Below the pieces are notes generated by a model. That model saw nothing but the letters and a program-made list of their open reading frames with translations. It ran no database searches and was not told the DNA's origin. DNA of 64,000 nt from Lentinus brumalis (taxonomy: Eukaryota; Basidiomycota; Agaricomycetes; Polyporales; Polyporaceae). This document shows, piece after piece, positions 11,701 through 22,963 of this stretch; position 1 is the stretch's first letter; each line of letters starts with the position of its first letter. The translations under genes were made by a program, and so were the position numbers. Location: the NCBI GenBank assembly GCA_001792895.1, contig MARA01000021.1, positions 496,001 to 560,000 on the forward strand. Direction: 5' to 3'.

Positions 11701-14700
11701 CCGAAGCAGGCTTCCGCTCAGTCACGACGCTGACGTTCGTCGCCCCTGATGCTGTTCTCCCCAAGGTCGTCGCGAAGATCAGGACCGATCTGAAGGCAGA
11801 GGATGTGCACTCCCTGACTGACGATGACCTCGGCATCTGGGCGACTCCTGAAGGGCAGACCTTTATTGACGTGCTTGCGACCAAGCAAGAAGACGCCCCA
11901 CAACAGAAGAAAGGTAAGGGATATAAGGACGCACAGTGGGAGGCAGAGGTCAGGAAGTCGCTCGCGAGCAAGAAGAGTGCGACGCTGTCAAAGCAGGACC
12001 AGGCTCTCGTACAGGCACAGCTCCAGAAGGAAGCTGTCGTCCGCCAGCGCGTTGCCGGTCTCAAGGCGAGGCTGGAGCAAGGGCTGCATCTTGTGAGGAG
12101 TTTGGTTGCCGCGCAGGTCGAGCAGGTCAAGGCGTTCGTTTCGGACTTGAGCGCACTCTTGAGAGAGGGTGCGTTCGGGAAGGCCGTCACGCTCGTCGGT
12201 GAGGTGTCGTTCGAGACTTACTTGGTGAGCATAGACATTGAGTACCTGTCAACGTTACGAGTTCTTTACTGACGGGCTCAAATCAGCTCTTGTCTGAGTG
12301 CTGCTCCGAGCGACTAGATACCTATAGGAAATGGGTGGGCGTCGCTACTCTGCGAAGCTTGGAGATGACCGGCATCCCTAAGGACTTCACTATCGAGCCA
12401 CTCAATTGTGAGTGTACCCGGATCCACTTAACACATTCACGGCTAATCTCATACGCATAGCTCTCGTCATCCGGGTACTGTACCGCTTGCGCACGCTTTC
12501 TGAGCAGAGCCCCTTCGATGCTGCGACATATGGCTACGCGTCTCCTCTGCTCAGTCAGGTCCTTGTTAAGGGCGGTATCGCAATCGGAGAGGAAGACGAT
12601 CCGCTCGAGCAGATCGCGCTCTCTCTGGACATCATCAAGTTTCACTGCGGCGAATGTAAGTTCCCTCGTGCGATTGTTCGTATTTGCAAGGCACGATGCT
12701 GATGGAACGGTAGTTTCTGATCTGGCATTCCCCCGCACGAATACCGTTCGGGATCTCATTCATGCAATCCGGACCCAGCCGAAGCTTGCCAAAGACGCCT
12801 CATCCGCTCTCGTGGACATCGGCCAGGCCATGCAAGGCAATGCTACTAAGGCGGAGATTTCCGAGTTCTTGCTTGGGACACTCTACCAGGAGGTCTACGT
12901 CAGGACATCGTGTCTTCAGGCATTGCAGGTACGATGGTCTAATAACCGTCTGGCGATGAATGTCGGTTGTTGATACGTGTATCAGCCCTTCGACCTCACG
13001 GACTTCGACTGGTCTCCTGAGTTGTGGATCGCCTTCCACGACGAGGACGAGCAGAACGCACGGCTCGCCACCCATATCTGGGAAGACAATGGGTTGGACG
13101 TTCCAGAGACGTTCTTGCAGGACCTCCTTCCGTACCTTGGTAGGTCAATTTCGATCCCCACAACAGAGAGTTGACAGTTGACAAATGGCTGCAGAACATG
13201 ACAACGCTTGTGTTCGTTCCTCCTCTGCCTCCGCTCTTGCCGATGCTGTCATCGACTACTGGCCGGGATCGATTAGTAAGGTCTTGTCGACCTTGGAGGA
13301 TTTCTACCGCGAGAAGGCAAGTGATGGAGCAACCATCGTCCAGTCGAGTGTCGAGCACTCATCATATTCCAGGCCAAAGTCCTTGCGCCCGAATTCGACG
13401 AATACGTGAGTCGCAACGTCTGCGATAGTTGCTGAAGCTGACGGCAGCATAGGGTATGCTCATTGCCTCGAGCATCGGACGGACGGATCCATGGCCAACG
13501 CGCGTGGCGTTGTCTCGCACGTTCGAGCTTCTGGCTCCCGCATTCACGCCCGACGACGTCGAGCCGTTCTTCAAGTTCCTGATCCAGGATCAGGCCCTCG
13601 GTGATCGACATGCGGACGTCCGGAGAGGGATGCTTCGCTGCGGCACTACTGTCATCGACCTTCACGGCTCTGCACGCTTGCCCGAGCTGATCGCAATGTT
13701 TGAGGCCGAGCTTGCAAGCACGGGTCCCGCAACGGAGACGTCGGACCAGATCAAGGAGGCGGTCGTTATTCTTATTGGTCGTCTCGCGCGTCATCTCGAT
13801 CCCTCGGATTCACGTCTGCCTTCCATCGTCGAAAGATTGGTCGGAGCCTTGAAGACACCCGCTGAACAAGTGCAGATCGCTGTCTCAGAATGCCTCTCGC
13901 CGCTCGTCAAGGTGATGAAGTCTCCTCCGTCTCAGCTCGTGGATCGCCTGCTAGACGAGCTGTGCAATTCACCCTCGTATGCCGCGAGGCGCGGCGCAGC
14001 ATATGGACTGGCCGGTGTCGTCAAGGGACTGGGAATATCCTCGATCAAGGAATATCACATCATCGATCGCCTCCGTGCAGCTGCTGAGGACAAGAAGCGG
14101 TTCGAACCACGTCAGGGAGCCATGTTCGCCTTCGAGACGTTCACGAGCACGCTGGGACGCCTCTTCGAGCCTTACGTTATCCATATCCTGCCTCTCCTCC
14201 TTAACTCATTCGGCGATGGCACTCCCGATGTGCGTGAAGCCGCCCAGGACACGGCGAAGGCTATCATGGCGAACCTGTCTGGTTATGGTCTGAAGACGGT
14301 TCTGCCCTCGTTGCTGTCTGGTCTCGACGAGAAGCAGTGGCGCACCAAGAAGGGTTCCATCGAGCTCCTAGGCATGATGGCGTACTGTGCTCCCAAGCAA
14401 CTCTCCCAGTCGTTGCCTATCGTGATTCCACGGCTGACCGGAGTCTTGACGGATTCGCACGCCCAAGTTCGTGCCGCTGCCAACAAGTCTCTCAAGCAGT
14501 TCGGCGAGGTCATCAGCAATCCGGAGATCCAATCTCTGGTGCCCGTTTTCCTGAAGGCTATGGTAGATCCTGCGAAGACACCGAACGCGCTGACCGCCCT
14601 TATCAAGACGTCGTTCATGCATTACATCGACCATTCGTCTTTAGCCCTGGTGAGTGGTCCAGTTTTGATCATGTCGAATGGTATCTCACTTCCGACAGGT

Positions 14701-17700
14701 AATCCCCATCATCGAGCGCGGTCTGCGCGAGCGAGGGGCCGATACCAAGAAGAAAGCTGCTCAGATCGTCGGAAATTTGGCATCACTTACCGACTCCAAA
14801 GACTTTGTTCCTTACCTCTCGCGGCTCCTCCCCATGGTGCATGTCGTCTTGGCGGACCCCGTGCCAGAAGCCCGCGCCACCGCTGCTAAAGCGCTCGGGA
14901 CGCTCGTCGAGCGATTGGGCGAGATTCACTTCCCAGATCTTGTTCCCGGACTCTTGCGCACGCTTAAGACAGACACGTCTGGCGTCGACAGACAAGGAGC
15001 AGCTCAAGGTCTCAGTGAAGTCTTGGCCGGCCTTGGAATGGAGCGCATGGAAGGACTGCTCCCAGATATCATCGCCAACGCCCAATCTCCTCGGAGTACC
15101 GTCAGGGAAGGATTCATGTCCTTGCTTGTCTTCCTGCCGGCGACATTCGGCGCGCGTTTCCAGCCGCACTTGCCCAAGATTATTCCTCCCATCTTGAGTG
15201 GTCTCTCGGATTCAGAGGAATATGTACGCGAAGCTGCCATGCGCGCAGGTCGCATGATGGTCACCAACTACTCGACCAAAGCCATCGACCTGCTCCTTCC
15301 GGAGCTCGAACGTGGCATGTTCGATCCAGGATGGCGCATCAGGGTACGTGTCCCAATCGCCCTTGTATGTATCCTTACTTATGACTTCATTCTCAGCAAT
15401 CCTCCATTACCCTCGTCGGAGAGCTCTTGTTCAAGGTCTCCGGCATCAGCGGCAAGGCGGAGATCGAGGAAGACGAGGAAGTGGTGGAAGACAACGCTAT
15501 GGCCGAAACTTCGCGCAAAGCGCTCGTCGAAGTGCTTGGCGAGGAACGTCGCGATCGTATCCTCGCGGCCCTTTACCTGGCCAGGCAGGATTCCGTCAAC
15601 GTTGTTCGCCAGTCATCCATCCATATCTGGAAGGCATTGGTCCACAACACGCCCAGGACAGGTGAGCTTGTCGTATCTTCTTTAAGGCTCGTTTCTCATG
15701 TCCCTCTAGTGCGCGAGATCTTGCCAGAGCTTATCTTGCAGATCATCAACCTGCTTACGAGCGACGAACCCGACCAGCAAGAGGTCAGAATACTTGATCT
15801 CTCATCGTTCGTATATATATTGACCCTTCGATCAGACTGCAAGTCGTACTGTCACGGAGCTGTCCCGGAAGTCGGGCGAGAAGGTTCTCTCCGAGGTTGT
15901 GGCAATTCTGCGTACGATGTCCAATTCACCGGACGCACGCACGCGAGAAGGAGTATGCCTGATGCTCTCCGAATTGATGTTTGTACATTTCATTTACCAG
16001 AGCCTGCAATCTCTCACACCCCTGTAGGGTCAGCACCACGGACAACCAAAGGGAGGGGCAAGACGAAGTCATCATTCAAGTTGTTCGTGCGTCCTTGGTC
16101 GACGACGAAGCCAATGTGCGGTCAGCAGCTGCGAAGGCATTCGACACACTCCAGGAACATATCGGTGCAAGGGCTATCGACGAGACGATCCCAACGCTGT
16201 TGGAAGCGCTTCGTCAACCAGGGCAGAGCTCAGGCACTGCACTGCAAGCACTCAAGGAAGTCATGGCGGTAGGGTGATCTTTTCGTTCCTGGCACCGCGT
16301 CACCTTACATCTTCTATAGGTCCGGGCTTCGACCGTCTTCCCCATCCTTATACCAACCCTCACAGCGATCCCTATGTCTGCTTTCAACGCACGAGCACTC
16401 GCATCCCTGGTTTCCGTTGCTGGATCAGCCTTGAGCAGACGTCTCACCGTCATACTCAACGCACTTGTCAAGATGCACGAAGGCAAAGAGGTTCAAGAAG
16501 ACGAGGAGTTGAAATCTGCCGTCGATGAGGCAATACGTACACTCATGGCCTCAATCTCTGATCCAGAGGGTCTCAACTCCTTGATGATGTTGCTCCTGGA
16601 ATGGTACGTATGTCCAGCACTTCGATTGTACCGAGCTCATGACGTTGTTTCAGGGCCAAGCACGATCAAGTGAAGCGACGGGTCAGTGGCTGCGAGTTGT
16701 TTGCCATCTTCTGTGAGGAATCCGACATGGACGCGTCTTTGTATCGTGTCGATTGGATCCGTCAACTTGTCTCGCTCTTGGACGATCGCGAAGTCACAGT
16801 CCATACCGCTGCTTGGAATGCCCTCGATGTTTTCGTCAAGTCGATTCCTAAGGACGAGCTCGAGCCGCTGGTGGTACCCCTCCGTCGCACGATCGAGAGC
16901 ACTGGCGCGCCGGGCACTTATGTTCCTGGCTTCAGTCTGCCGAAGGGTGTATCTCCGACTGTTCCTATCATCATCGCCGGCCTTACTACCGGGAGCAACG
17001 AGCAGCGCGAGCAGGCAGCGTATGCTATCGGCGATCTCGTGGAGCGGACTGAAGAGAGCGCAATCAAGCCCTTCGTCGTACCGTTCACTGGGCCTCTCAT
17101 CCGCGTCGCTACGCAAGCAACGACATATCCTCCAGCAGTCAAGACCGCCATTTTGAGCGCACTTACGACCATGCTCGAGCGCATCCCTACGTTTGTCAAA
17201 CCGTTCTTCCCCCAACTGCAGCGCACTTTCGTCAAGAGCGCCAGCGATCCCGCGAGTCTTGCAGTGCGGACGCGGGCTGCAGAAGCGCTGGGCGTGCTGA
17301 TGAGGAGTCAGCCCCGTGTCGATCCCGTGGTCACCGAACTCGTTACAGGGGCCAAGAGCAACGAGGAGGAGATCGCTGCAAGTCTGGTACTCGCGCTCGC
17401 TCGTGTGGTTCGCAGCGCCGGTCCCAATGTCGGCGAGAAGGCACGTGAAGCTTGCGCGGAGCTTGTCACCGAGGCCTTCAAAGAGCAACACGAAGGTACA
17501 GTGATTCTTACAAAGGTTAAACGTCGCTCCCTGTTGGCTGATTGCAAATTGTCAGACCCTTACTATCGCTCTGTGGCTGCGCTCTTTGCAGCGCTTTCCG
17601 TCTTCGAAGAGCTGGTAAAACCGATCATCGCGTACGTTCTCCTTGCTGATCTCACGGGTAGTGATCCATTACTCATGATTCCTGAACAGAGCACATCTCG

Positions 17701-17942
17701 TTGCTGGCACACCCCAGTCTGTGCTCGCTTCACACTGCATCCGCGCGGTCGTCTCCCCAGACGATGAAGAGGATGAGACGGATGGCCCGAACGTCTTCCA
17801 GAAGCTTGGTGTCCTGAAGAAGGTCGCGCAGAAGGCACTCGAGAGCGCTGCGAACGAAAAACCGTCGATCGCCCGTCCTGCGCGGGAGGCTAGGGACGCA
17901 TTGAAGGCCTCGGGCGACGACGCTTTACAAGGATTGTTCTAG
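8790..17942 (+). CDS. GCN1: GCN1, translational activator of Gcn2 kinase (HEAT-repeat protein)
   Basis: Ribosome-bound scaffold that relays uncharged-tRNA signals to the eIF2-alpha kinase Gcn2 in general amino-acid control. The gene spans 9.15 kb with many 50-70 nt introns; I estimate 2,600-2,700 residues, near the known length. HEAT repeats run end to end. Landmarks: the N-terminal HEAT region (10.0-11.5 kb), DLGIWATPEGQTF with a charged helix (11.7-12.2 kb), the eEF3-like HEAT block with LDEKQWRTKKGSIELLG (14.3 kb), GLRERGADTKKKAAQIVGN and the following repeats (14.7-16.3 kb, the region equivalent to the Gcn2-RWD-binding part), and a C-terminus ending ASGDDALQGLF with TAG at 17940-17942. 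ATG 8790 has G at -3 and +4. The in-frame ATG at 8742 would only add a translated pyrimidine tract. No disruption is seen. Confidence 0.94.
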
Positions 17943-18174
17943 AGAACAGAAGACAGCATACTCATGACATGGACTTTCGCTATCACGCACTGCTCACACC
18001 CCACGCTCACATCATTCTGTTGTTGTATACACAATGTAGCTGATATCATGAATCTATCGCAATATCCAGATATCCACTCTAGTCTATATCATCAGGGATA
18101 AAACGCGTCGAGTCCAAGATTAGAAGTCTCAACAGTGGTCTATGGCGCAGAGATGGAGACATTGGAAGACGAGC
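17943..18174. terminator. Convergent 3' region of GCN1 and MFS transporter
   Basis: 232 bp between two stop codons facing each other. AT-richer than its surroundings, with stretches such as ATCATTCTGTTGTTGTATACAC and ATATCCAGATATCC. It must hold both polyadenylation regions; no canonical AATAAA was seen. Confidence 0.4.
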
Positions 18175-20517
18175 TCATACTACACTCCGAGAAGACTGCT
18201 CTTCTCCGTTGAGTGCGGGCTCGTTATAAGGTTTTGTGGAATCGGAGCCCGCGACTACGATACTGAACTTCTCCGACCGCTGTGCCTCCTCTTCCGCGGC
18301 TTTCTTTTTCAAGACCTCTTCATCGCCCCTTGTCAAGTCCGTGTGTTTGATGAGCAAGATTGCCGCAACTGTCGCGACCGCGTTCAGACTCGCGTTGAGT
18401 ACGAAAACCGTGCGGAAGCCGCGGATGTAAGCGTCGAGGATGCGATCGGCCACTGCGGAAGAGAGCCCAAGTTCTGCGAGGCTTAAAGCGCTGGCGGAGG
18501 TGCGGGCCCCGAGGATAGTCGGGTCGTTGACGACTTTGACGATGATGGAGGAGGGCAGGGATAGCGCGGTCATTGTGTGGCGGAGTGAGTTGTTGCTATA
18601 TGTCGCGGCTGCGTCAGGACGCTATAGGACGAGGTCACCGGACTTCATCGACGTACATGATGGTTGCTCCGACAGCAAGGGAGAACGTGCCGCCGAGGAG
18701 TCGGATGAACTGCCCACCTTCTCGTGAGAGTCGGCCTCGGGCTCGAAGGGAAAATTGGCTCACATTTCGTACCGCTGTGACGACGGACATATCGCGTCGG
18801 GATACGCTCGCTTGTGCAGCGACTGTCGTGGTCTGGAGTGTCTAAGGTAACACTCGTCAGTCGCATGGATTGTTAGCTCTCGGGCAGAGAATGCTCACCC
18901 CTCCAGCACCGGTTCCAGCAAGCAGCATGAAGAAAACGAGTAGACCTTGCGGCGTCGACGGCTTGACGGTGGATAGACACCCACATGCGACGGTCCAGAT
19001 CGCAAAGCCACAGTAGATATTCGTCTGCATAGCGCTTGAGTAAGAGAATGCAAGTCCGATATCTTGCCTAGGGACATACCCTATATCTTCCCGTCCATGT
19101 GATCAGCTGACCCTAGACAGCACCAAAGTCAGACCGCTCTCGTGGCAGCATTCAGTGTACCTACGGAGATGAAACTCGCAAGCGTCTGGCTAACGAGCAC
19201 TGGCAAAAGGAAGACACCCGACCGTACGGCCGAGTAGCTCAAGGCAACTTGAAAGTACTGTGGGAGGTAAAACAGCGACGAGTAGAACACGAAACCGCTG
19301 TGATGGCAGGAGGTCAGACCGAACCGAAGGACAGGACATATTCAGTGTCTCACTTGACGAGCATTGTGATGTACACGCCAATGACGGTGACACGCTTGAA
19401 GATGTACACTGTGGTCAATACTAGTCAGTACAGTCGCAGTACACGGTGCACGAATATATTGCTTACTAGGAACAATGGGGAGTCGTGCGCCTTTCCACTC
19501 CCAGAGGCAGAAAAGCGCAACGACCAAAGCGCCTGAGCACAGCGGTGCCAGAACTACCGGAGATGACCAAGGGAAGGTCACTCCGCCCTGTGATGTACCC
19601 ATTAAGTCTTCGCGCCGAAACCTCCGAGGAACCTGAACGCACCCAAATGAGCGGGAGGATTACCAGTGTGCACCCTGCGAGTGTCAGAGCAGCCCCGAGG
19701 TAGTCCATGGCCGCAAGCTTCTTCCAAATGTTGCCTTCCACCGGCTTAAGGGGTATCACGAACATCACGAATGCCAACGCACCCGCTGAAACCGGGAGTG
19801 TGACCCAGAAGCACCACCTCCAACCTGCCTTCTCCGCTAGGACTCCACCGAGGAGTGGACCCACAGCGAAGCCGAAGGCTACCACCACACCGATGATACC
19901 TTGATATTTGCCGCGATCACGGAGGGAGACGACGTCGGATATGACGATCTGCGCCATGCTGACAATTCCGCCTCCGCCCGCCCCGGCGAGGCCGCGAAGA
20001 ACAATGAGCTGCACGATCGACCGCGCAAAGCCCGCGGCGAGACTTCCAATCATGAAAGTGCCCATCGCGAGGCAGAGAGCTGCCTTTCGGCCGAAGATGT
20101 CGCTGAAGCGCCCGTCTGAGTTTGCGCAAGTCAGTAAGACGGTGCAGTTCGGTATGACATTGGTCAAGGATACGTACACAATGGTTGGAATGCCGTCGAT
20201 GTGAGGAAGTACGCTGAGGGTACCCAGGAGACGACCGAACCTGCGTCGAAGGCCGCAGAGATGGTCGGAAGGGCGGTCGCGACGATCGTGGAGTCCAGGC
20301 AGGAGACGAGAATACAAAGAGACAGTCCGAAGAATACCGCCATGACCTTCTTGCGAGGGAGCAAATTCGTCTGGTCCGTCAACGAGACGACCTCCGAACG
20401 AGGATCTGCAATAGTGGTCGCGTCGTCATGGTCGATGTTATCTGGAACGCCAGCGGCCTCGGGGTCGTGGTTGGTCGTGTGACTCTGAGCCAATGCTGCA
20501 GACTCGAGCGTCGACAT
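18175..20517 (-). CDS. MFS multidrug-type transporter (DHA2, 14-TM family)
   Basis: Plasma-membrane proton antiporter family exporting drugs or secondary metabolites. The N-terminus (from MSTLESAAL) is hydrophilic and acidic, about 50 residues. TM1 follows with SCLDSTIVATALPTI (the D1-like motif of DHA2). After an intron come GRFSDIFGRKAALC (motif A), GLAGAGGGGIVSMAQIVISD with RDRGKYQGIIG (motifs B and C region), GPLLGGVLAEKAGWRWCFW, LPLIW spliced to GGVTFPWSSPVVL, and WEWKGARLPIVP. The last exons give PSSIIVKVVNDPT, a final TM, and a charged tail KKKAAEEEAQRSEK. ATG 20517 is the first true ATG in this frame. The substrate cannot be inferred; no biosynthetic cluster is adjacent. The internal exons (19.0-19.5 kb) were not resolved codon by codon. 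Confidence 0.9.
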
Positions 20518-21361
20518 TTCGGAGTGTCGTGAGCGCAACGTCGCGTTCTTATCTTTGACGGACCTGAGAACTTAGAAGGAGAGTGCGTCGCTTCTGGGGC
20601 CAGAGTTGCAGGACTTCAGCCCCACCTCTTGCAATTTTATGGAACCTCGGGCATATAGCGCCCTCCAGGAAGACTTGAGGCGAGTTTGTACGTCAGCGAG
20701 AGCAACTCTAGCCTTCTGCACAATCTATATGAGTCTATATGTTCAGCGGCTCGAAAGACCGGAAAGAAGAACGCACCACATGATGCTCTGCGCCCGCTCG
20801 GCAACGACGGCCGGAAGTCATGTTGTATCATGACTTGAAAGGAGCTCCGCAGAATAGCAGAAGTCGAGGTGCTCGACCTCGTGCAAAGAAAATGATGGGG
20901 CCATGTCGGCCGTCGCGTCCGACCACAGGTCGGTTGCGCGGTAGGTATTTTTGGGGTGCCGGCTGGCCGATAAGACTCGGGAAAGATCACGGTTGTAGCG
21001 ATACTACATGCAACAGTCTCAGGTTCACAACAGGGCGCTGAATCAAAGTGAGGCTGCGAATAGGTCAAGGTCAAGAGGAAGTTCACGGTTCAGCGGACAG
21101 CCTGTGGAAGCGAAGTGGCTGTGTCCGGGGAGCACTCAGAGTTCTCAAGGAGCGACATCTATCAGATCGAAATTAGTACAGAGTTAGAAAGCGATATACA
21201 GAGGATGAGCAGCTGGAGCAGTACAAGATGTAGCGACGTCTGAAATGCATGATACTAAGTAGTGGGGAAACGCGGTGTGTAAAGGAAGAGGAGAAGGTGT
21301 ACGGGAGAAATGATCCAAGGATGATGCTCAAAGAAATACACAAGTCGGGCAGTATAGGGTA
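20518..21361. other. Intergenic; start of the HMG-box repeat units
   Basis: No gene seen. At 21108-21140 lies a block (GCGAAGTGGCTGTGT) that recurs 3' of the second and third HMG-box genes near 25021 and 28911. The tandem unit therefore begins downstream of the first gene, at or before 21.1 kb. Confidence 0.5.
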
Positions 21362-22780
21362 TCAAAGGAAACTGTTATCGTCCTCGGATCCAGGTATACC
21401 GTCTGCAGCAAAGTGCGCAAACCACGTCGCGAAGTCGACGTCGCCGGCGGCCAAATCGTCCATACCATTAGCCTTGAGAGCTCCAGAGTCCGTCTCGTTG
21501 CTACCAAATCCTTCCAGTACCTCGTCCAAAACGGACAAGTCAGGTCTCTCCGATAAGGCCGGCTGCATGCTGATGTTCGACGTGCCAGTCAATGCCGCAG
21601 CTGCGCTCTTCGATTTCTCCACCGACGCGCCCTCCACGACACAAGTCGGTTGCTGAGGCTTGTCGCAGTTAGCCTGAGTGCACTCAGCGCTGAGCGGCTG
21701 GAGAGGCGGTTGCCAGAGCTGGCCTGTCTGCGCGGCGATCATCCCTTCCAGAGGGATGTTTTCTACGTCGGCGCTCTCGGGGTCGTGGTCGGCGTGCTGG
21801 GCTTGCTCGCACCTTGGAGGCGTATAACTCATGGCCGGGGTGGGTCGATGCGGCACGTTCTGGGGGAGACGCGTGCCGGATACGGACGGAAGCTGGTTGC
21901 GAACCATGAGAGGAAGACCTCGTTCCGGATACGAGAATGCCTGCGAGTATTCGAATGCGGCCAGGAGAGGGTCCATATGGGCGAACACACCTCCTGACCC
22001 ATGGAGAGCCGCTTGGTGTGGTTGTACCATATACGACGAGGAGGACTCGGAAGAAGAGAGCCGGTATGTGGATGGGGACGGAACTGGTCCACGCTGAGCA
22101 CCGTGGGGGAGGTGCATCGACGGGTTGGTAGGTATCGAACCGTCGAAGTTGATTTGCGGTGTCAAGGTGGCGCCGTCGCTCGTGTAGGATGTGTTGGCCA
22201 TAGAACCCGAGCACATTGTCGGATACGAGTGCGAGCCCGAAGCAGAGGCATGAGAGGAAGGATCGTACCCAGCCGTCCGCTGCCGCTTGGTCGGACGACT
22301 GTTCCCGCCCTCTCCGAGTGCGGCACCTTCCTCGTCGGCCAAGACGGTGGCCTCCTTCTTCCCCTTGCCTCTGCCGGTACCTCCCGTCTGCGCTCGGCGA
22401 CGCTTCGCGGCTGGAGTAGTCGGGAGATGATTTTTCCGAGCAAACTCGAGCCACGGAGCCCATCGCTTATTGAACTCTTGTTGGGCTATGGCAGCTTGAA
22501 TCCTCCAGGGTTCCTGCTCCTCCCGACTCATTTGGCTCCACTTCTTCCCTGTGGACTTTGACAAAGCCGTTTGCTCCCCGCCCCGGCACTTCTGGGCAAT
22601 TGACGCGCGATACAGGAGATAGCAATTGGGCGCACGTGTCGGTCCCTCTGGTTCTGTCGGAGCCGTCAGAGCTTGCGCTGTTCGAGCGGTGGTGTTGGAT
22701 GGCTGAGTGACGGAGGCGGGCGTAGATGCAGTGGAGGAGGAAGAAACAGAGAAGGTGAATGCGAATGGCGGGTCCATCAT
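21362..22780 (-). CDS. HMG-box protein, tandem copy 1
   Basis: Single uninterrupted ORF of about 472 residues from tandem ATGs at 22780 and 22777. Residues 1-50 are Ser/Thr-rich. The HMG box follows at roughly 45-120: EPEGPTRAPNCYLLYR, a central helix with GKKWSQMSREEQEPWR, and EFNKRWAPW. Next is a basic stretch (AAKRRRAQ ... KGKKE, RPTKRQRT) that can act as a nuclear signal. Then a long Ser/Pro/Gln-rich region, a conserved ENIPLEGMIAAQ block, and an acidic C-terminus (DDLAAGDVDFATWFAHF ... EDDN). This architecture suggests a DNA-binding transcription factor with an acidic activation tail. Copies 2 and 3 share the same layout. Whether it is a mating, developmental or other regulator cannot be said; no homeodomain or pheromone-receptor gene is nearby. 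Confidence 0.82.
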   Translation of the reverse strand: MMDPPFAFTFSVSSSSTASTPASVTQPSNTTARTAQALTAPTEPEGPTRAPNCYLLYRASIAQKCRGGEQTALSKSTGKKWSQMSREEQEPWRIQAAIAQQEFNKRWAPWLEFARKNHLPTTPAAKRRRAQTGGTGRGKGKKEATVLADEEGAALGEGGNSRPTKRQRTAGYDPSSHASASGSHSYPTMCSGSMANTSYTSDGATLTPQINFDGSIPTNPSMHLPHGAQRGPVPSPSTYRLSSSESSSSYMVQPHQAALHGSGGVFAHMDPLLAAFEYSQAFSYPERGLPLMVRNQLPSVSGTRLPQNVPHRPTPAMSYTPPRCEQAQHADHDPESADVENIPLEGMIAAQTGQLWQPPLQPLSAECTQANCDKPQQPTCVVEGASVEKSKSAAAALTGTSNISMQPALSERPDLSVLDEVLEGFGSNETDSGALKANGMDDLAAGDVDFATWFAHFAADGIPGSEDDNSFL

Positions 22781-22963
22781 GGAGGAGAGCAATGACCTTG
22801 TGGTCACAACAGTCAGCGTACACGGGACAAGAGAGCACCGGTATAGATGAATGAACCAACGCACCTTCAATTGCAGCACGCTTCGGGGCAAAGACTGGGA
22901 GTGAGGGTAAGAGGATGAAGGATGTTGAATGCCAAAACGCCTGTATGCGGGGGCTATATAAGG
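22781..22963 (-). promoter_or_regulatory. TATA-like box and 5' leader of HMG copy 1
   Basis: A TATA-like CTATATAAGG on the + strand (22954-22963; CCTTATATAG on the coding strand) lies 174-183 bp upstream of ATG 22780. In the leader, a donor-like AAG|GTGCGT and an acceptor CCACAAG bound a probable 5'-UTR intron. Equivalent elements occur at the same places upstream of copies 2 and 3. Confidence 0.6.

Noticed and set aside
11663..12190. 175-aa minus-strand ORF
   Set aside because: Shadow of the GCN1 exon carrying DLGIWATPEG; Ser/Ala/Cys-rich with no domain.
16637..17491. 284-aa minus-strand ORF inside GCN1
   Set aside because: It is antisense to a well-supported HEAT-repeat exon. Long antisense frames are expected from the GC-rich third positions.
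20606..21086. ORFs between the MFS transporter and HMG copy 1
   Set aside because: No domain, no promoter signal, overlapping frames on both strands of similar length.
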